A stretch of DNA of 64,000 nt from Kalaharituber pfeilii (lineage: Eukaryota; Ascomycota; Pezizomycetes; Pezizales; Pezizaceae). Every line of letters starts with the position of its first letter. The first letter of the stretch is position 1. Location: contig WHUZ01000012.1 in assembly GCA_015179045.1 (NCBI GenBank), forward strand, positions 1,178,001 to 1,242,000, given 5' to 3'. The notes under the pieces were generated by a model. The model was given only the letters and a program-made list of their open reading frames with translations. It had not been told where the DNA came from and ran no database searches. Positions 36,844 through 48,933 of this stretch are shown here, piece after piece. The translations under genes and the position numbers were made by a program.

Positions 36844-39494
36844 ATGGGTGAGTTCGATGCCTTCAGTCTCTTGCCTCGTTCCTCTTGCCTCTTGTGCGGC
36901 GAGCGCAGGCTGGCAGGCGCTGCTTTGCCACGGGAGCTCCCGTCGGAACGGAGAACGCTGCGGCTGCCAGCGCTGGGCCTGCACAGTGCGACACCCGCTT
37001 TGCGCTCCCCCACCGCCCCACGCCAACTGTTGCCCCCAACAGCCCTAGGCCAGAATGTGCCAGTTCTGCCCCAAGAATGTGCTAACACGGCGTCCCGCGC
37101 AGCGCCCCCCCTAGCCGACGTTCTTTCCCCCCATTCTCCCCACAATCTCTACCATCACCACTCCGCAAGCCACCCGCCGTCGCCAGTTCACTCGCTACAG
37201 CCACAGAAGAAGCCGATGGTTCAGCAACAGCACAGCCAGAACCAAAGCTCAATTCAAAGCCAGGGCCAGGAAATACTCGCAACTAGCATCACAATGGAGG
37301 ATTCCATCCCGGAGGAACCAGCGGACCTGCCGTTGGCGCATGTGGACGCACCGGCAGCCAATGGAATGGGGGTGACAGCAAAGGAGGTAGATCAGCTGGT
37401 GAAAAAGATGAGCAGTTTGAATACGGCCCCGCCAATCTTGGGAATTGATTTTACACAGATGGGAAAACGCAGAAGGCGGGCGTCGACACACTTGGTCTCG
37501 GTGGGATCGGCACTGAAGGAACATGACATTTTGAGCGATTCATCGGCGACAAACATTGTGACTGGCGAATGCTGCGGTGGAGGTTGTTGTATGCTAACCT
37601 CTGCAGAACTCAATGGAACAGCAACACCGGGAACCTCGTCTCCTACACCACCAATTGCCACTCCAGACAACGCAGCGTTTAAGAGTTTACGACTGAAATT
37701 GTCACCTCTGCGATCGCGAAGCAAGTTATCTGGAGTACTAGATTTACCACCTCTCAACAGGACAATACACCCACTCACCACTGACGAGGTTTACAATTCC
37801 ACTTGCGCAGTTCACCCACCGAAATTCGTCAAGCCGCATCCGCCATACGATGTTTTCTCCGCCAAAGTCCATACCGCACGACAGCTGACCAAGCAAGGAG
37901 CGGAGAAGGCAACAGTGCACTTCGACATTGATGTCACTGACTACCCCGAGGAAGTCGCTGGGGTTGATTTCCGCGTGGGCGGAGCGATCGGTGTGGTGGC
38001 GCCCAACTATAAAAGGACAATTGAGGAAATTTTCGACCGACTAGAAATTCCTTACGTGGATAGAGATATTCCCATACTTTTGCGAACGGACGGTGGAAGG
38101 TGGCCCACAATGTGGGGCGAGGAAGAAGCGCGAGAGCTCACAACGACTCGTCGCGAGCTCTTAACGTGGACGGTAGACGTCCAGAGCTACGCGCCGACCA
38201 AGCAAATTCTCCGAGTCCTTGCAGAGTATGCGCAGGATGAAAATGAGAAGACAATTCTGCTTTATCTGTGCTCAAGGCAAGGCCAAGCAGCGTTCTGCGA
38301 GTAAGTTTCTCTTCCAAGGATTCCGTCGGAGTGTAAACATTTTCGTGGGGTGGGTTCTTATCAGATGATCTTATTACACTGCATTATCTCGTTTCAACAC
38401 ACCTGTCCACTACTCTATTGGGCAGTCGCACATTAGTGCTGTGTGATGGCGAATTACTGAAAGTCATTCGAATTATCGGCTTACCGGTTTACATACTGAT
38501 CTTTTTTTTTTTATTTCGTTTTACTATAGGCTTCGCACTGGTCCACATATTTCCCTCTTACAACTTCTCCATGCGTTCCCGTCCTCGAAACCACCGTTTG
38601 ACCACCTCCTCAGTGTTCTCCCGACGCTAATGCCGCGATTCTACTCGCTCTCCAGCGACCCGCATTCCTCAGTCTCCTATCACGGCAACAGCCGCCGCAT
38701 CATCGAGATCGCCGTTAGTTTGCACGACGACGACGAAAGTTGGCGAGGGAAAGGCGTGCGCAGGCAAGGAGTTGGCTCCGGATTCTTGCATCGCGTAGCG
38801 AGGAAGTGGATCGAGCATCATGAGAACGGGGAAAAGGAGCCGCTGGACATTAGGATCCCGATGTTTAGAGGACTGATGGCGAACCCGCTGGCGAAGGAGT
38901 TTGTTGCCGATGGGCCGATGCTGCTGATTGGGGCGGGCGTGGGGATTGCACCATTTAGGGGGTTTGTGCAGAGGAGGCTGCAGAATGCTAATTGTGCGAA
39001 TAAGGTTTGGTGAGTGAATTATTCGACCAAATGTTACCTTCATTATGAAGGTTGTATGGCGATGTGCTAATACGAGGGTTTGTATGTCGACTTTAGGGTT
39101 CTCCAAGGCATCCGCGACTCCCTTCTTGATGAGCTCTACTCCGGCGAGTGGGGCGTTCACGAGACCAAGATCCGCAGAGTAGTCGAGTCACGCGTCGGCA
39201 CTGGTAGGTACGTGCAAGAGGAAGTCAAGGCGCAGGCGGACCTGGTATGGTTTATTATAAATTCGCTGGATGGAAGGGTATTTGTGTGTGGCAGTAGTAA
39301 GGGGATGGGAGAGGGAGTCGAGGAGGCCCTAGTGGAGGTCGCTATGTCAAAGGGGAGGTTGAGTAGAGAGGAAGCGAGGGAGTTTTGGAGGAAGAAGAAG
39401 GAGGGCTATCAATATGTTACAGTGAGTAGGATAGGTTATCTCATGCATATGGTTCTGTATTGACTAACTGACATTAAACTAGGAAACATGGTGA
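36844..39494 (+). CDS. FAD/NADPH reductase (CPR-like, no flavodoxin domain)
   Basis: Preferred model: exons 36844-36847, 37103-38300, 38530-39009, 39097-39421, 39483-39494, giving 672 aa. The first exon is ATGG before GTGAGT; a GCTAAC branch site and GCGCAG acceptor precede 37103. Without that intron the same frame gives 757 aa. The C-terminal 400 residues are a diflavin-reductase-type FAD and NADPH module: VHTARQLTKQ, the connecting region, FAD-binding MPRFYSLSSDP, nucleotide-binding LLIGAGVGIAPFRGFVQ, VFVCGSSKGMGEGVEEAL, and a final ETW whose Trp would stack on the flavin. The N-terminal half has no flavodoxin (FMN) domain. Instead it is Pro/Gln-rich and carries a Cys cluster, GECCGGGCCM, near residue 156. 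The electron acceptor is unknown to me. The last exon codes only for ETW and stop. Confidence 0.88.
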
Positions 39495-42400
39495 AACATG
39501 GAGGATATAGAGTAGAGAGTGGACTAGATTGCAGTTTCTTTTCCTTTTGGTATTCCATTTGGCATTTCTCTCAATTGCTGCGTTTTGCTTTCTCTGCATT
39601 TAAGATTTGCTTGATACCGTACTCCTCACAGAAAGATAGTATAGACTGACATACTGATCGCACTTCCCCCCAGCCCTTTCTCTTCTGCCAAAGACAAAAT
39701 ATTTCTCATTTCCTTATTTCTTAAGCTTGTCTCTTTCTCGATGGTAATGAAACTAGACGTATATATTTTTCCTTCCCTCTACTTTTCCCGCATGCTTTTC
39801 ATAAAAGGAACTATTTAGAAGGAAAAGACGGGAAAAGAAACAACAACAACAAAAAAAAAAAACTCATCCCCCTTGTCTAAGAGAGGAGAGGATGGGGGGG
39901 CATAACTTAAAGCTTCCTAGAGCTACTGTATTTATATTTATTTTTTTTCCTTTCTTTTTTTTTTTGTTTTTCTCTTTTTCTCTTTCCTTTCAGTTCATTA
40001 TTTTTGTCTTGTATGTATTGTTGTGTTGATTCGTGCAGTGTTTTCATGTCCTTTGTTAGCTGGAGTTCGAGTCGGGAGTTTTCTGACAGGGGTATGGTAT
40101 GATGATCATTGACGTTTGGACGCGCCGGGGGGGGATGGGGGCGCTGTTTGTATTAGCTAAATGTCTGACTGATGGACGGTTTGGGATGAGCCTCCGCCTC
40201 TATCATGGGTCTAGAAAACGCTCAAGGAACATCAGGAGGAGGACAAGAGAAGCAAACGAATACATGGGCGCAAGGATTGAAATGTGATGTATCTTTGTAC
40301 GTATATACCGGTAACTCAATGTTTGCAGCAAGTTTAAAATGAGATAGAAACAAAATGTGCCCATATCCATAGAGTGTCTTTCAGGGGCAAATTGAAGTTT
40401 GTCATTTGTACTCGTTTCTTTGATATTAGAGACGTTGAAATGCATACGAATTGATGTTCTGTATGTACATAGCAAGTTGTAAAGAAAATTCCACGAATTG
40501 GACCAAATGAATAAGATCCTAGAATACGGCAAATCACGCACAACTATGCAAAGCACCTGCCGATAAGACAATCTCCCGCTGATAGGACCATACTTGATAT
40601 AAGATGCTAACTTGAGACAATAAAACATCCGTTTTCACCTCCGTTCTTGCTTCAGTTTCTACACCTGCTTTGACCAGATCTTGGGTTGAGAATGCGGAAC
40701 CCTTACAACTGGACGATATATTATAGACTTGTAACTAGAAATTTATGCCTCCATACCAATATAGCGAAATATAGAACTCTCCACCCTCCAGAACTACCCT
40801 CATAAGTCAACAACTCATGAATGAGACCAGCTTCGAGTATAAGATCCTCGGAACCAAAAGTCCACCTGCCGCGGGTTCGTATTCGTGTAAGTCCTAGTCT
40901 AGTTCGCGGAATTTTACGGTATTTGAGACCAGATGTGGTATGTTAGCATATGCTATGTTAGTCCCTGGTTCCCAGACGGTACAAGCGAGGAATATGTAAT
41001 CATTAGGGGAACCCTACCAAGTCAACAATAGCTTCTCAACCTGGTTAGGAGACTACCTCTTCAGGAGACTAACAAGGAGAATTGTATCCTGTCAACCTGT
41101 CAAAGTTTTATGATTGGATGCGAGGCGATAAGCATTCACAATACAGAAGGACCATGTACTACTGTTCTCTATATAAAGTGTATCGTCGATTATAGTGGTA
41201 CCTGCTAGTCTATTAACCTGACTTCCTCCCTAATTGCTAAATGAAGCAACTGTCGTTGCGAATCAGATTGGTCGTTATGCATCCTCTCTTCGCAACTTCT
41301 TTTTGTTAGAACTATGGTATGATATAGATATGGCACGGACAAGCCCGTAGCCGGTTGGCTATCCGCGACTAAGTAACCTAAAATGCCACTCTTTGGAAAA
41401 GCCTATTAGTGCTGTCTGACAAGGCGTTTAAGGGTATTGCTTAACTGTAGGAGATCAGGGTCAACGGCGGATGGATTATGGGGATTATGGGTCGGTCTAC
41501 AGGTAGAATTTCTCCAAGAGATAGAAGTTTGTACATAGCTTAGCACACACGTTAAGCATCTTTTATCATATTACAGCAGGGTGCCTACGAGCACTGAAAC
41601 AATAACAACAAAAAAAGCTATTGATGATAGCAGTGCAAAAAAATCTGTATATTGCAGCCCCGAAGCACGGCCAATACTAAAGTTACCCTGAGTATCTAAA
41701 TCGGCATCTATGCTTTGAAAGAGCTAGTTGGCCTCGGGAAAAATATCTGTGCTGCTAGACCATCCCTGGATACCAAAAGCCCCTTTCATTCCTCAAGTTT
41801 CTTAATAACGCGGCTTTCCATTTGTAAGAAATGAAGGCCTTGATCCTAACTAACAGGAGCCCATAGGGCGAACTGGTACTTCTGCATTCCATTGCAGACA
41901 GAAATCATTTGAGAAGGGCACCTTATGTAGATTCAGACCTAAATCACTTTGAGACTGTAAAGCCAGTTATATGGAGCATAAGGGCAACAAACACGATAAT
42001 TAACACTGAAGAAAAAGGGATTCTGATTGAGGCCATCTCGTTCCCGTTATGTTTCCAGGAAGCTCGTCCACTCCCATATCAGACCACTCTGATTGAGTAA
42101 TCAGGCAATATTTCAAAAAGACATGGTCTCAATCTCCTATTACGCGATAGTGATATAGTCTCATTACCATTACCTCAGGAACATAGTCACCTGGTTACCT
42201 TCAACCTGGCTTTGAATCCGTACATAGATGAGTTGGTGTTAGCAATTAGTGCTTGCATTGTTAATATATACACTCTATTACTGGAAACATCAGATCCTGA
42301 AATGCATACACGTGGTTTCCTATCAACTAAGATCAACATATCGCACGACGCTCATGGTAAAGATAAAACAGTAAAATTAAATCTCATATATAAACTTACC

Positions 42401-43546
42401 TACGCTCTTTCCACCAGCTATGGGCTGCTTCACTTGCTCGCCTTCTGCAAAGTAGTCACGGATGTTTTCCTTAATACGCATTACGACATATTTTGTAACT
42501 TACTTCACTTATGCATATTTGCTCCGGCGTCGTTAAAGAAGCACCAGTTCGAGAAAGTACTATTGTGAGGATCCGAGGTGCAAGACATGGATATGCGCAC
42601 GGTGGGGCAGGTCAGGTCATGCAGGGTTTCGGCTAGCTGGATTCGGATATAGAAACCTGGATTGGGATATGGAGATGGAGGCGGTGGGACTGCACGTCTA
42701 TAAAGTTTCTGGAGCTTCTGCTCGGTAGATGTTAAAAACACATACATTTTATATACAAAGCTGTTTAGCTTACGCTTCTCATCTATATACGAGACCTTAT
42801 AACCACATTATTTATTCGTTCCATTCATTCATTGCCTCTAGGAAACGATGGATGCTGTGCCAATGAAGCAAAGTTTGAATGTGTCTATCATAGATGTTCT
42901 GATACTCCTATACTCCCTATAGACTCCGATCAACTCTCAGGGCTGCTGCACTAGCAACTCAACTATCGTCGGGAGCCCCTTTACATCAGGATGTCCACTG
43001 CACGAGAACAGAACCATCGCCATGATAACGTTCTATAAATTATATTCAAGCAATATACACATCTCCAGACTCCATGAAGTATGTATATAAACAAAATCAA
43101 CTACCGATAAAGTGATCTTTGCTTTTCTCTTTTTCATTCCCCTCTCCCTCTCGTCTCTTTTCACTTCCTCGACAGAGAAACAATCAGTCTCATCTGAATG
43201 GAAAGTGGTCCAACTGAGGCGGGAGCAGGTATTTATACTATGTAAATCAAATCCTCAGCGGAAAGAAAATTTTCTTTTCTTTTTTTTTCTGACTTCAAAT
43301 GCAATGTGTGACACTAACAAATCAAATAACGCCTTATTCGCCGCTTATCCTATCTCCACAAAACCTTTATCTCCCTAGTGTTTATCAAGAGCTCGAGGGG
43401 ACAAAACAATAAAAGATATAGACAGGCACACTAAAAGAAAATCATTTTTCCGTTGCACAGCCCACGCCGCTCCTCAGCCTCAGGAGGAGGTCATTCCCCG
43501 CCACCTTACCCAACATCCGATCCACAATTCCCACACTTGCATAGAC
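39495..43546. other. Gene-poor region, about 4 kb
   Basis: I see AT-rich DNA with T and A tracts near 39840-39970, and scattered frames up to 118 codons (42212-42568) with no recognisable content. No transposon protein, RNA gene or repeat array was found. The right end is the 3' flank of TFA2. Confidence 0.5.
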
Positions 43547-44407
43547 TCACTGCGGTTTCGAAAAATCCTTGATAATATGGCTCATGTGTATATTTGTGAT
43601 TCTTCCCGCCCTCTGCCTCTTTGGTTTCTTTCTCGCAGCATGGCTCGTCGTCGCCTTCTTTATGCTCGCCGGGTCGACGCTCGTGGGTTTCAGTCCAGCT
43701 TCTTGAAGACACCGGGGCAGCTCTGCCGGCTCCGGGATTGTGATTCGGTGCCAGATGGCCTTGAATTCGTCTTCCACATCGACGTCTAATGATTTGTCGT
43801 TCTTCCATACCATCCTAGGCTGATTGTCTTTTTTTGTCCTTGTGACTAGGATATCTCTGTCCGCTTCCAATCTTCCAATTGTCTCTATGGCACCAGACCA
43901 ACCATCTTTGAGCTCTTTAACCGAAAGGCCCTGAGCAGTAGTCTGGTTCTGGAGAAAATGGAGCAGAGCGGGCGCGGAGCGAATGTCGTGGATTGGTTTG
44001 AAAGCGTATGTGTCTGATTTTGGATCATAGTGGATACGCTCGTTGTTGCGGAGCACATGACGGAGTGTATCTGTAAGCTCGATGCTGAGATATGACCCAA
44101 GCTCATCGGCTGTGAGTGCGAATTCCTTGTCCTTTAGGTATGTTATGGCATAATGCACTTGGGACATAAGGTCGCGGACTTGTCCGCTGTCCGCTGGCTG
44201 CGAGTACACGATCTTGGGCGTCGACGGCGTAGGGGTGATGATGGGCCGTTTACGCTTTAGCGACGACTCATAATTGCTAGCTGGGGTGCTGCTGCTACCC
44301 GATTGCTGCGGCGGGTTCACGGAGCGCTTCTGGGAGAAAAATGTAGCGGACTGGTTTTTGACCGAGTTGTTAAAGGATTTAAGGGAGTTGTTAAGGTAGC
44401 TTGACAT
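43547..44407 (-). CDS. TFA2: TFIIE subunit beta (Tfa2)
   Basis: Single exon, 286 aa, starting MSSYLNNSLKSFNNSVKNQS. TFIIE recruits and regulates TFIIH at RNA polymerase II promoters. The N-terminal ~60 residues are polar linker with a basic patch (LKRKRPII). A first winged-helix core spans about residues 75-145 (VHYAITYLKDKEFALTADEL, IHYDPKSDTYAFKPIHDI). The second winged helix spans about 145-205 (LLHFLQNQTTAQGLSVKELK, DILVTRTKKDNQPRMVW). A basic tail, KKPKRQRAGRITNIH, ends in the family-typical ILKDFS-like IIKDFSKP. Length agrees with fungal Tfa2 (about 300 aa). The TFIIH subunit TFB3 lies 13 kb away, but I see no reason to call this a cluster. Confidence 0.95.
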   Translation of the reverse strand: MSSYLNNSLKSFNNSVKNQSATFFSQKRSVNPPQQSGSSSTPASNYESSLKRKRPIITPTPSTPKIVYSQPADSGQVRDLMSQVHYAITYLKDKEFALTADELGSYLSIELTDTLRHVLRNNERIHYDPKSDTYAFKPIHDIRSAPALLHFLQNQTTAQGLSVKELKDGWSGAIETIGRLEADRDILVTRTKKDNQPRMVWKNDKSLDVDVEDEFKAIWHRITIPEPAELPRCLQEAGLKPTSVDPASIKKATTSHAARKKPKRQRAGRITNIHMSHIIKDFSKPQ

Positions 44408-45187
44408 TTTTGACAGTTAATTTGTCAGTATGTAAATAATAGATGAGACCAGCGGCGGTTAAGCGGCGACGACTGCGACGCTGCTCGCGTCGAGTAAGCC
44501 GAGTCGAGTGCTTGCTGGATTCGAGGCTGTGAGGAAGCGTGCTGGTGTCCCTTGGTAGCGTCGACGTGAGCCCGTTTTCTCAAGCTTATGGAACTTGGTC
44601 TTTAAATTTTCAGTTTGAATTGTAGGTAGATTATACTGAGCCCTGCTGGTGACGGACGAGGGATTGCTATATAATGAGTGAATGGGAATGGCGTGGATGC
44701 TGAGTGCGTGCTGGAGAGTACTGGAGGCACCTGAGTGAGCGGCCTGTAACTGGACGATGACTAAGCGCTTAATTCTGCTAGCGGAAGTGGGTCTTGGCGT
44801 GAGCCAACTGGTGGTAACGTCATTAGTCAACATCTTAGATTATGAGACTTCTACATACTCATAGTCTACATTCAAAAAGTATCATACACATTCGAGCAGT
44901 TGAACAGCTCAGGGTAATCTCACACCAAAGCCCTGCACTCCCAAGAGACCTGAGGTTATTCCTCTAGCCTCGTCTCAACGCAATAATATTATTCATACTG
45001 CACAGATGAGATGATGAAATCAATAACGCATACTTCACGAAAATCAAACACCTTCAAATTCTGAAAACCATTTGATAGCGCCTCGAACACCCCTTTTCTC
45101 TAACCGTGATTAAGACAATCAGATCTGATAACTTGTGGAGTACAAAAAAGGCAGGAGAAGGTCGTCTTTGAAGTACATTTCCTTATC
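44408..45187. other. Spacer between TFA2 and RAP1
   Basis: It contains the TFA2 promoter and the RAP1 3' flank. A 124-codon minus-strand frame (44459-44833) just upstream of TFA2 is Ser/Thr-rich and unlike any family I know, so I do not call it. Confidence 0.55.
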
Positions 45188-47989
45188 TTATGCAGCATCG
45201 TACTTTCGTAGCCATTCGATGCGGTCGACGATGTTGCCATGCTTCTTCTCAACAGCCATTATTTTCCTACCGTCTTTACCTCTTAGGATCTCATCATCTT
45301 CCTCCGAATACACGCCAGGGATATGGGTCGGAATGCCTATTGTATAGGTTAGCTAGATAAAAGATCTCAAGCCGAAACAATTACCTAGCCCTTTCTTCAT
45401 ATGCTGCAGAACTATATCCACCAAGCGCTTTTCTCCACTCGTCCTCTCGATGGCTTCGATGACATCCCTCTCTTGGAGACCATACTCTCTAGATTTCTCT
45501 TCTAGATAAATACCTAGGCTGGCTTCTTCTTTCTTTATCGTTTCTTCGTCAGCTATATCGCTATCCCCCTCTTCAATTTCCTTGAATTCATCGGTGTTAA
45601 GATCCACTGTGGCCTCAAAGTTAAGAGCCCCCTTAGCTTTTTCAGCATTTACGGTTCTGCTCTGATCCCTTGGCTTTATAGTGGACCTAAACACATCCTC
45701 ATCCTTCTGTTTCATTGATTTCGTGAACGCAAATTCATCACTTTCATTGTCAACTTCCTCCTCCACATCACTATCTAGCCCCGAAATCTCCTCATTGAGC
45801 AATGGTTCATCATCTATATCAGGAATGTTGTCGTAGATTGCCTGTGTACTCAAGTCATGATATGAGGGTTTGTGCGGTTTGATTGCGGATGAAATTCTGC
45901 TCGATGTCGGTGGTGCAGGTACGAGACTGGCAAGATCTGAGTGTGTGGGAGAGGCACCTTTAACCTTTCTTATAAGTCCTGCATGTCGAGGAGGTGTAGA
46001 TGGAAACTGTGTGTTTGTAGCGGCAGAGTGAGGCTCTGGTTCTGGTGTAGACTGTACTTCCAGTTGCAATAGTCCACGTGACGTTTTTGGACGCTTCTGA
46101 GGCAAATGACTGGTAGCAGTTATATTGACTTCTGTTTCAGGCTCGGCCACACGTTTCCGTTTATGTTTTGCCCCTCTGGTGGGAACTAAGGATGGTGAGG
46201 CAGGGAGTGATGGGTCACTGGAAATTTGACGTGGAGAACTCTGATCACTATTTCTGCTTTCCGCTAACAGCTGGCTGTCTACAGCTTCATCCTCATTTGT
46301 ATGCTTCAATATCTCGGCCCTCCACTTCTGTACGCGGGTGTGTTGCTGAGCAGGGGACTCATCTGGCGGGGTCCTTATTCTTGGGGAGATGGTAAGATCT
46401 CTGGTGGGGTGGCCCTTGGGAGAGCGTGGTGGTTTGTAATGCGGTATCTCGTGATGAGTTGGAGTCCTGATCTCTTCAGCTTGCCCACTGGAAGCTGGGC
46501 GGCCCGGGTCCCCGAACGGGAGGGGCCGGCCCTGCTTGAGGCCAGCAGGTAGGGATTTGGACTCTCTCGCCCGCCGCGGCTTGAGGGCTCCCTGGGCGGC
46601 GCTCGCGGTGTTGCCCATCTTCGCGTATCCGGCGTCGTCCGATGCTCGCCGCTTGTGGGCCTGCGTGTCCACGGGGTGCGGCGTCCGCGGGCACTGCGCG
46701 TGCTCCTGGCCTTGTGCAGGCTCCTGCTCCTGCTCCTGCTCCTGCTCGCGGCTGGCTGCTGGCTGGGCCGCGACCTCAGGCATCTCTGGGTCAGCCACGT
46801 CCACCGCGCCCTGCTCGCTGGGCCTTGGCGAGCTGTCCTCAGCCTCGCCCTCCGCCACTGGAGGTGCGGTGACCTCGTGTTTGTTCAGCATCGGCAGCAC
46901 CACGTTTGTGAAGCGGTGGCGCCACTGGATGTCGCTGTGGTGCGGATGCTACATATTCGTGTCAGCAGCGCCCGATTGGGCTGGCCCTCCCAAAGAAGCA
47001 GCTGGAAAATGCGGCGCCCACCTTCTTCTGTATCCGTTTGTACACCGCCTTCTCGTTCTCCGCACCAATAATCTCGTCCTTAAACTCCAGCAGGATTTCG
47101 TCGTCCTCGCGAGTGAACATGGGCTCCTGCTCGGACTCTCCACTGCCTTCGCCCTCGAAATTGATGATACGCTTTGGCTCTGGTCCGTTGGGCATTGTCT
47201 GGCTAAGCTTGTCGACCCACCGACCCCGCCAACCATGGAATGAATGATGGGGATACTATCCCAGAATACAGTACGTTAGCTACTTCCATCGAGGCGGCGG
47301 GGGAACTTGGATAGCTACCTTTTCTGATAGTTCTTTGTATACCTTAAAACCGGATAACGATATTCCCGGTCTAGCTAACCAGTTCAGTAGAATTTGATCA
47401 TCTTCCTCTGTAAATGGCATTCTCCTGAGATTTCCATATCAGCAATTCTGCTCCCCAATTTCTCACAACTGGGGAACACACCCAGCCTTATGCTTCTTCG
47501 CCGCTGGCGCTGACGCCTTCTTTTCTGTCTTTGGTCCAACACAGTATTGCCCAATATCCTCTAAGCGCTTATTTCTGACGCAAGCTTCGATAAATTTGTA
47601 CGAATAGCTGCAGCGAGCCCGTCAGTTTCAAAGTTACGCTGTAGGATCTTTTTTCAAGCCAGGCATACACAGTGGTACGATAGAGTGCTGGTTTGCGATC
47701 ATCGACAATTATAAAATCTGCTTGTGAATCAACCTGAACTATCTTCCCTCCGTTGGCCTGGTCAACAGCACTCTATGAATCAGCATATGCATTCAGAACA
47801 CTTCCGCAAGATCTCTTTTTTCAGAACAAAGCACTTTTTACGCACCGTGATTATGTCACAAAAATAGCTTCGAGAAGGGACATTATGCGACAAGTAGAAC
47901 GATGCTCCGGAGAATATGCGATTCTCCTCCGCAACTTCTGTACCGAGATCTTTATTTTCCGCGTTGGCCGTGTCCACTGCTTCGGCCAT
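45188..47989 (-). CDS. RAP1: Telomere protein Rap1 (BRCT, two Myb repeats, RCT)
   Basis: Seven exons: 47846-47989, 47669-47772, 47482-47607, 47319-47424, 47022-47255, 45385-46948, 45188-45336, giving 808 aa. Domains: a BRCT at about residues 25-110 (FSGASFYLSHNVPSRSYF, NGGKIVQVDSQADFIIVDD, YSYKFIEACVRNKRL); Myb 1 at about 127-182 (MPFTEEDDQILLNWL, YPHHSFHGWRGRW); Myb 2 at about 205-258 (MFTREDDEILLEFKDE, HPHHSDIQWRHRF); a long disordered acidic/Ser-rich linker with an EQEQEQEQE run; and a C-terminal RCT domain at about 735-808 (LQERDVIEAIERTSGEKRL, IPGVYSEEDDEILRGKDG). Rap1 acts at telomeres through shelterin-like partners and in transcription. Both Myb repeats are cut by a phase-0 intron at the same point. 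The start ATG at 47989 opens the BRCT exon. Confidence 0.93.
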
Positions 47990-48933
47990 ATTGTGTGGTG
48001 CGAGGTTGTTTGTTCTATATTAGTGGGGGAGGGTGGGATGATTGCACTGTGCTGTTAGACGCGTTGATTTGCGAGGCGACAGGCAGGATGATGTGTGGAG
48101 CGTGCCGGGTGGCGCAATGCCGCAAATTGGGTCAGTGACGCCAAGCCTTGTGGTGGATTAAAGATAATCCGTCCCTCAAGCAAAGCTCTGACCACGGCTT
48201 CACAACCCCATCGTCGGCGCAATATCCGTTGTCACGTTTATCGCACCTTTTGGGCATGTTCTCTAAGGTAGGTGGCATCTCTGCATCGCACTCCCCGGTG
48301 CGGTACCCACTATGTACATACTTCGCACCACAGTCGAAGGCAGGAATTCCTGGATTGGAGGAACACTGGAATACTCGATGGGAAACAGGAGAGGGGATCA
48401 TACGGACATGATTTACTGCATCAATAAACGATACTGTATGGAGTTCTTGCTTTCTAGAGGTGAAGAGATACATGTGTGTAGTCTCAAATTTGCTAAATGA
48501 AATAGTATCTCTATTTGCATAAGTGCCTTAGAGTTTAGGGATAGGACCAACTGAAATATCTCAAATTGAAATATACCTAACTTGAGTGGGGCTTTACCCT
48601 ACACTCCCACTGGAGCGCGATCCCTTCATAATGTTTTTGGAGTCCTTTTTGCGAGATTGCCTAGAGACCTTGCAGATCTCCCCATACCATTTACTGCTAT
48701 ATCTTTGTCGACGGACACGAGTCTATAATGACATCCACTTCTTTTTCTACACGTATCTCACCAGGAACGAATCTGGGATAAGGATGGGAGTCTGGGATAT
48801 ATCTTGGAATGTTAAACATTGCCGTGTTGAACAAGAACCTATATAATACATTCCGCGGCCCGTCTACCTATCGTCTACATACAAATGAAGACACTCAACC
48901 TCTCATCAAAGAACAACACATACGCGCGCCAAC
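47990..48933. other. Spacer between RAP1 and TilS
   Basis: The left part is the RAP1 promoter and the right part the 3' flank of the TilS-like gene. A 113-codon minus-strand frame at 48132-48473 has eight cysteines but no signal peptide and no recognisable family. I see no other feature. Confidence 0.5.

Noticed and set aside
42212..42568. 118-codon plus-strand frame in the second desert
   Set aside because: Composition is not gene-like, there is no domain, and no flanking splice sites extend it.
44459..44833. 124-codon minus-strand frame upstream of TFA2
   Set aside because: It is Ser/Thr-rich without family resemblance, sits where the TFA2 promoter is expected and does not splice into TFA2.
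48132..48473. 113-codon Cys-containing frame that could be a small secreted protein
   Set aside because: It has no signal peptide or hydrophobic start and no regular cysteine spacing I recognise.
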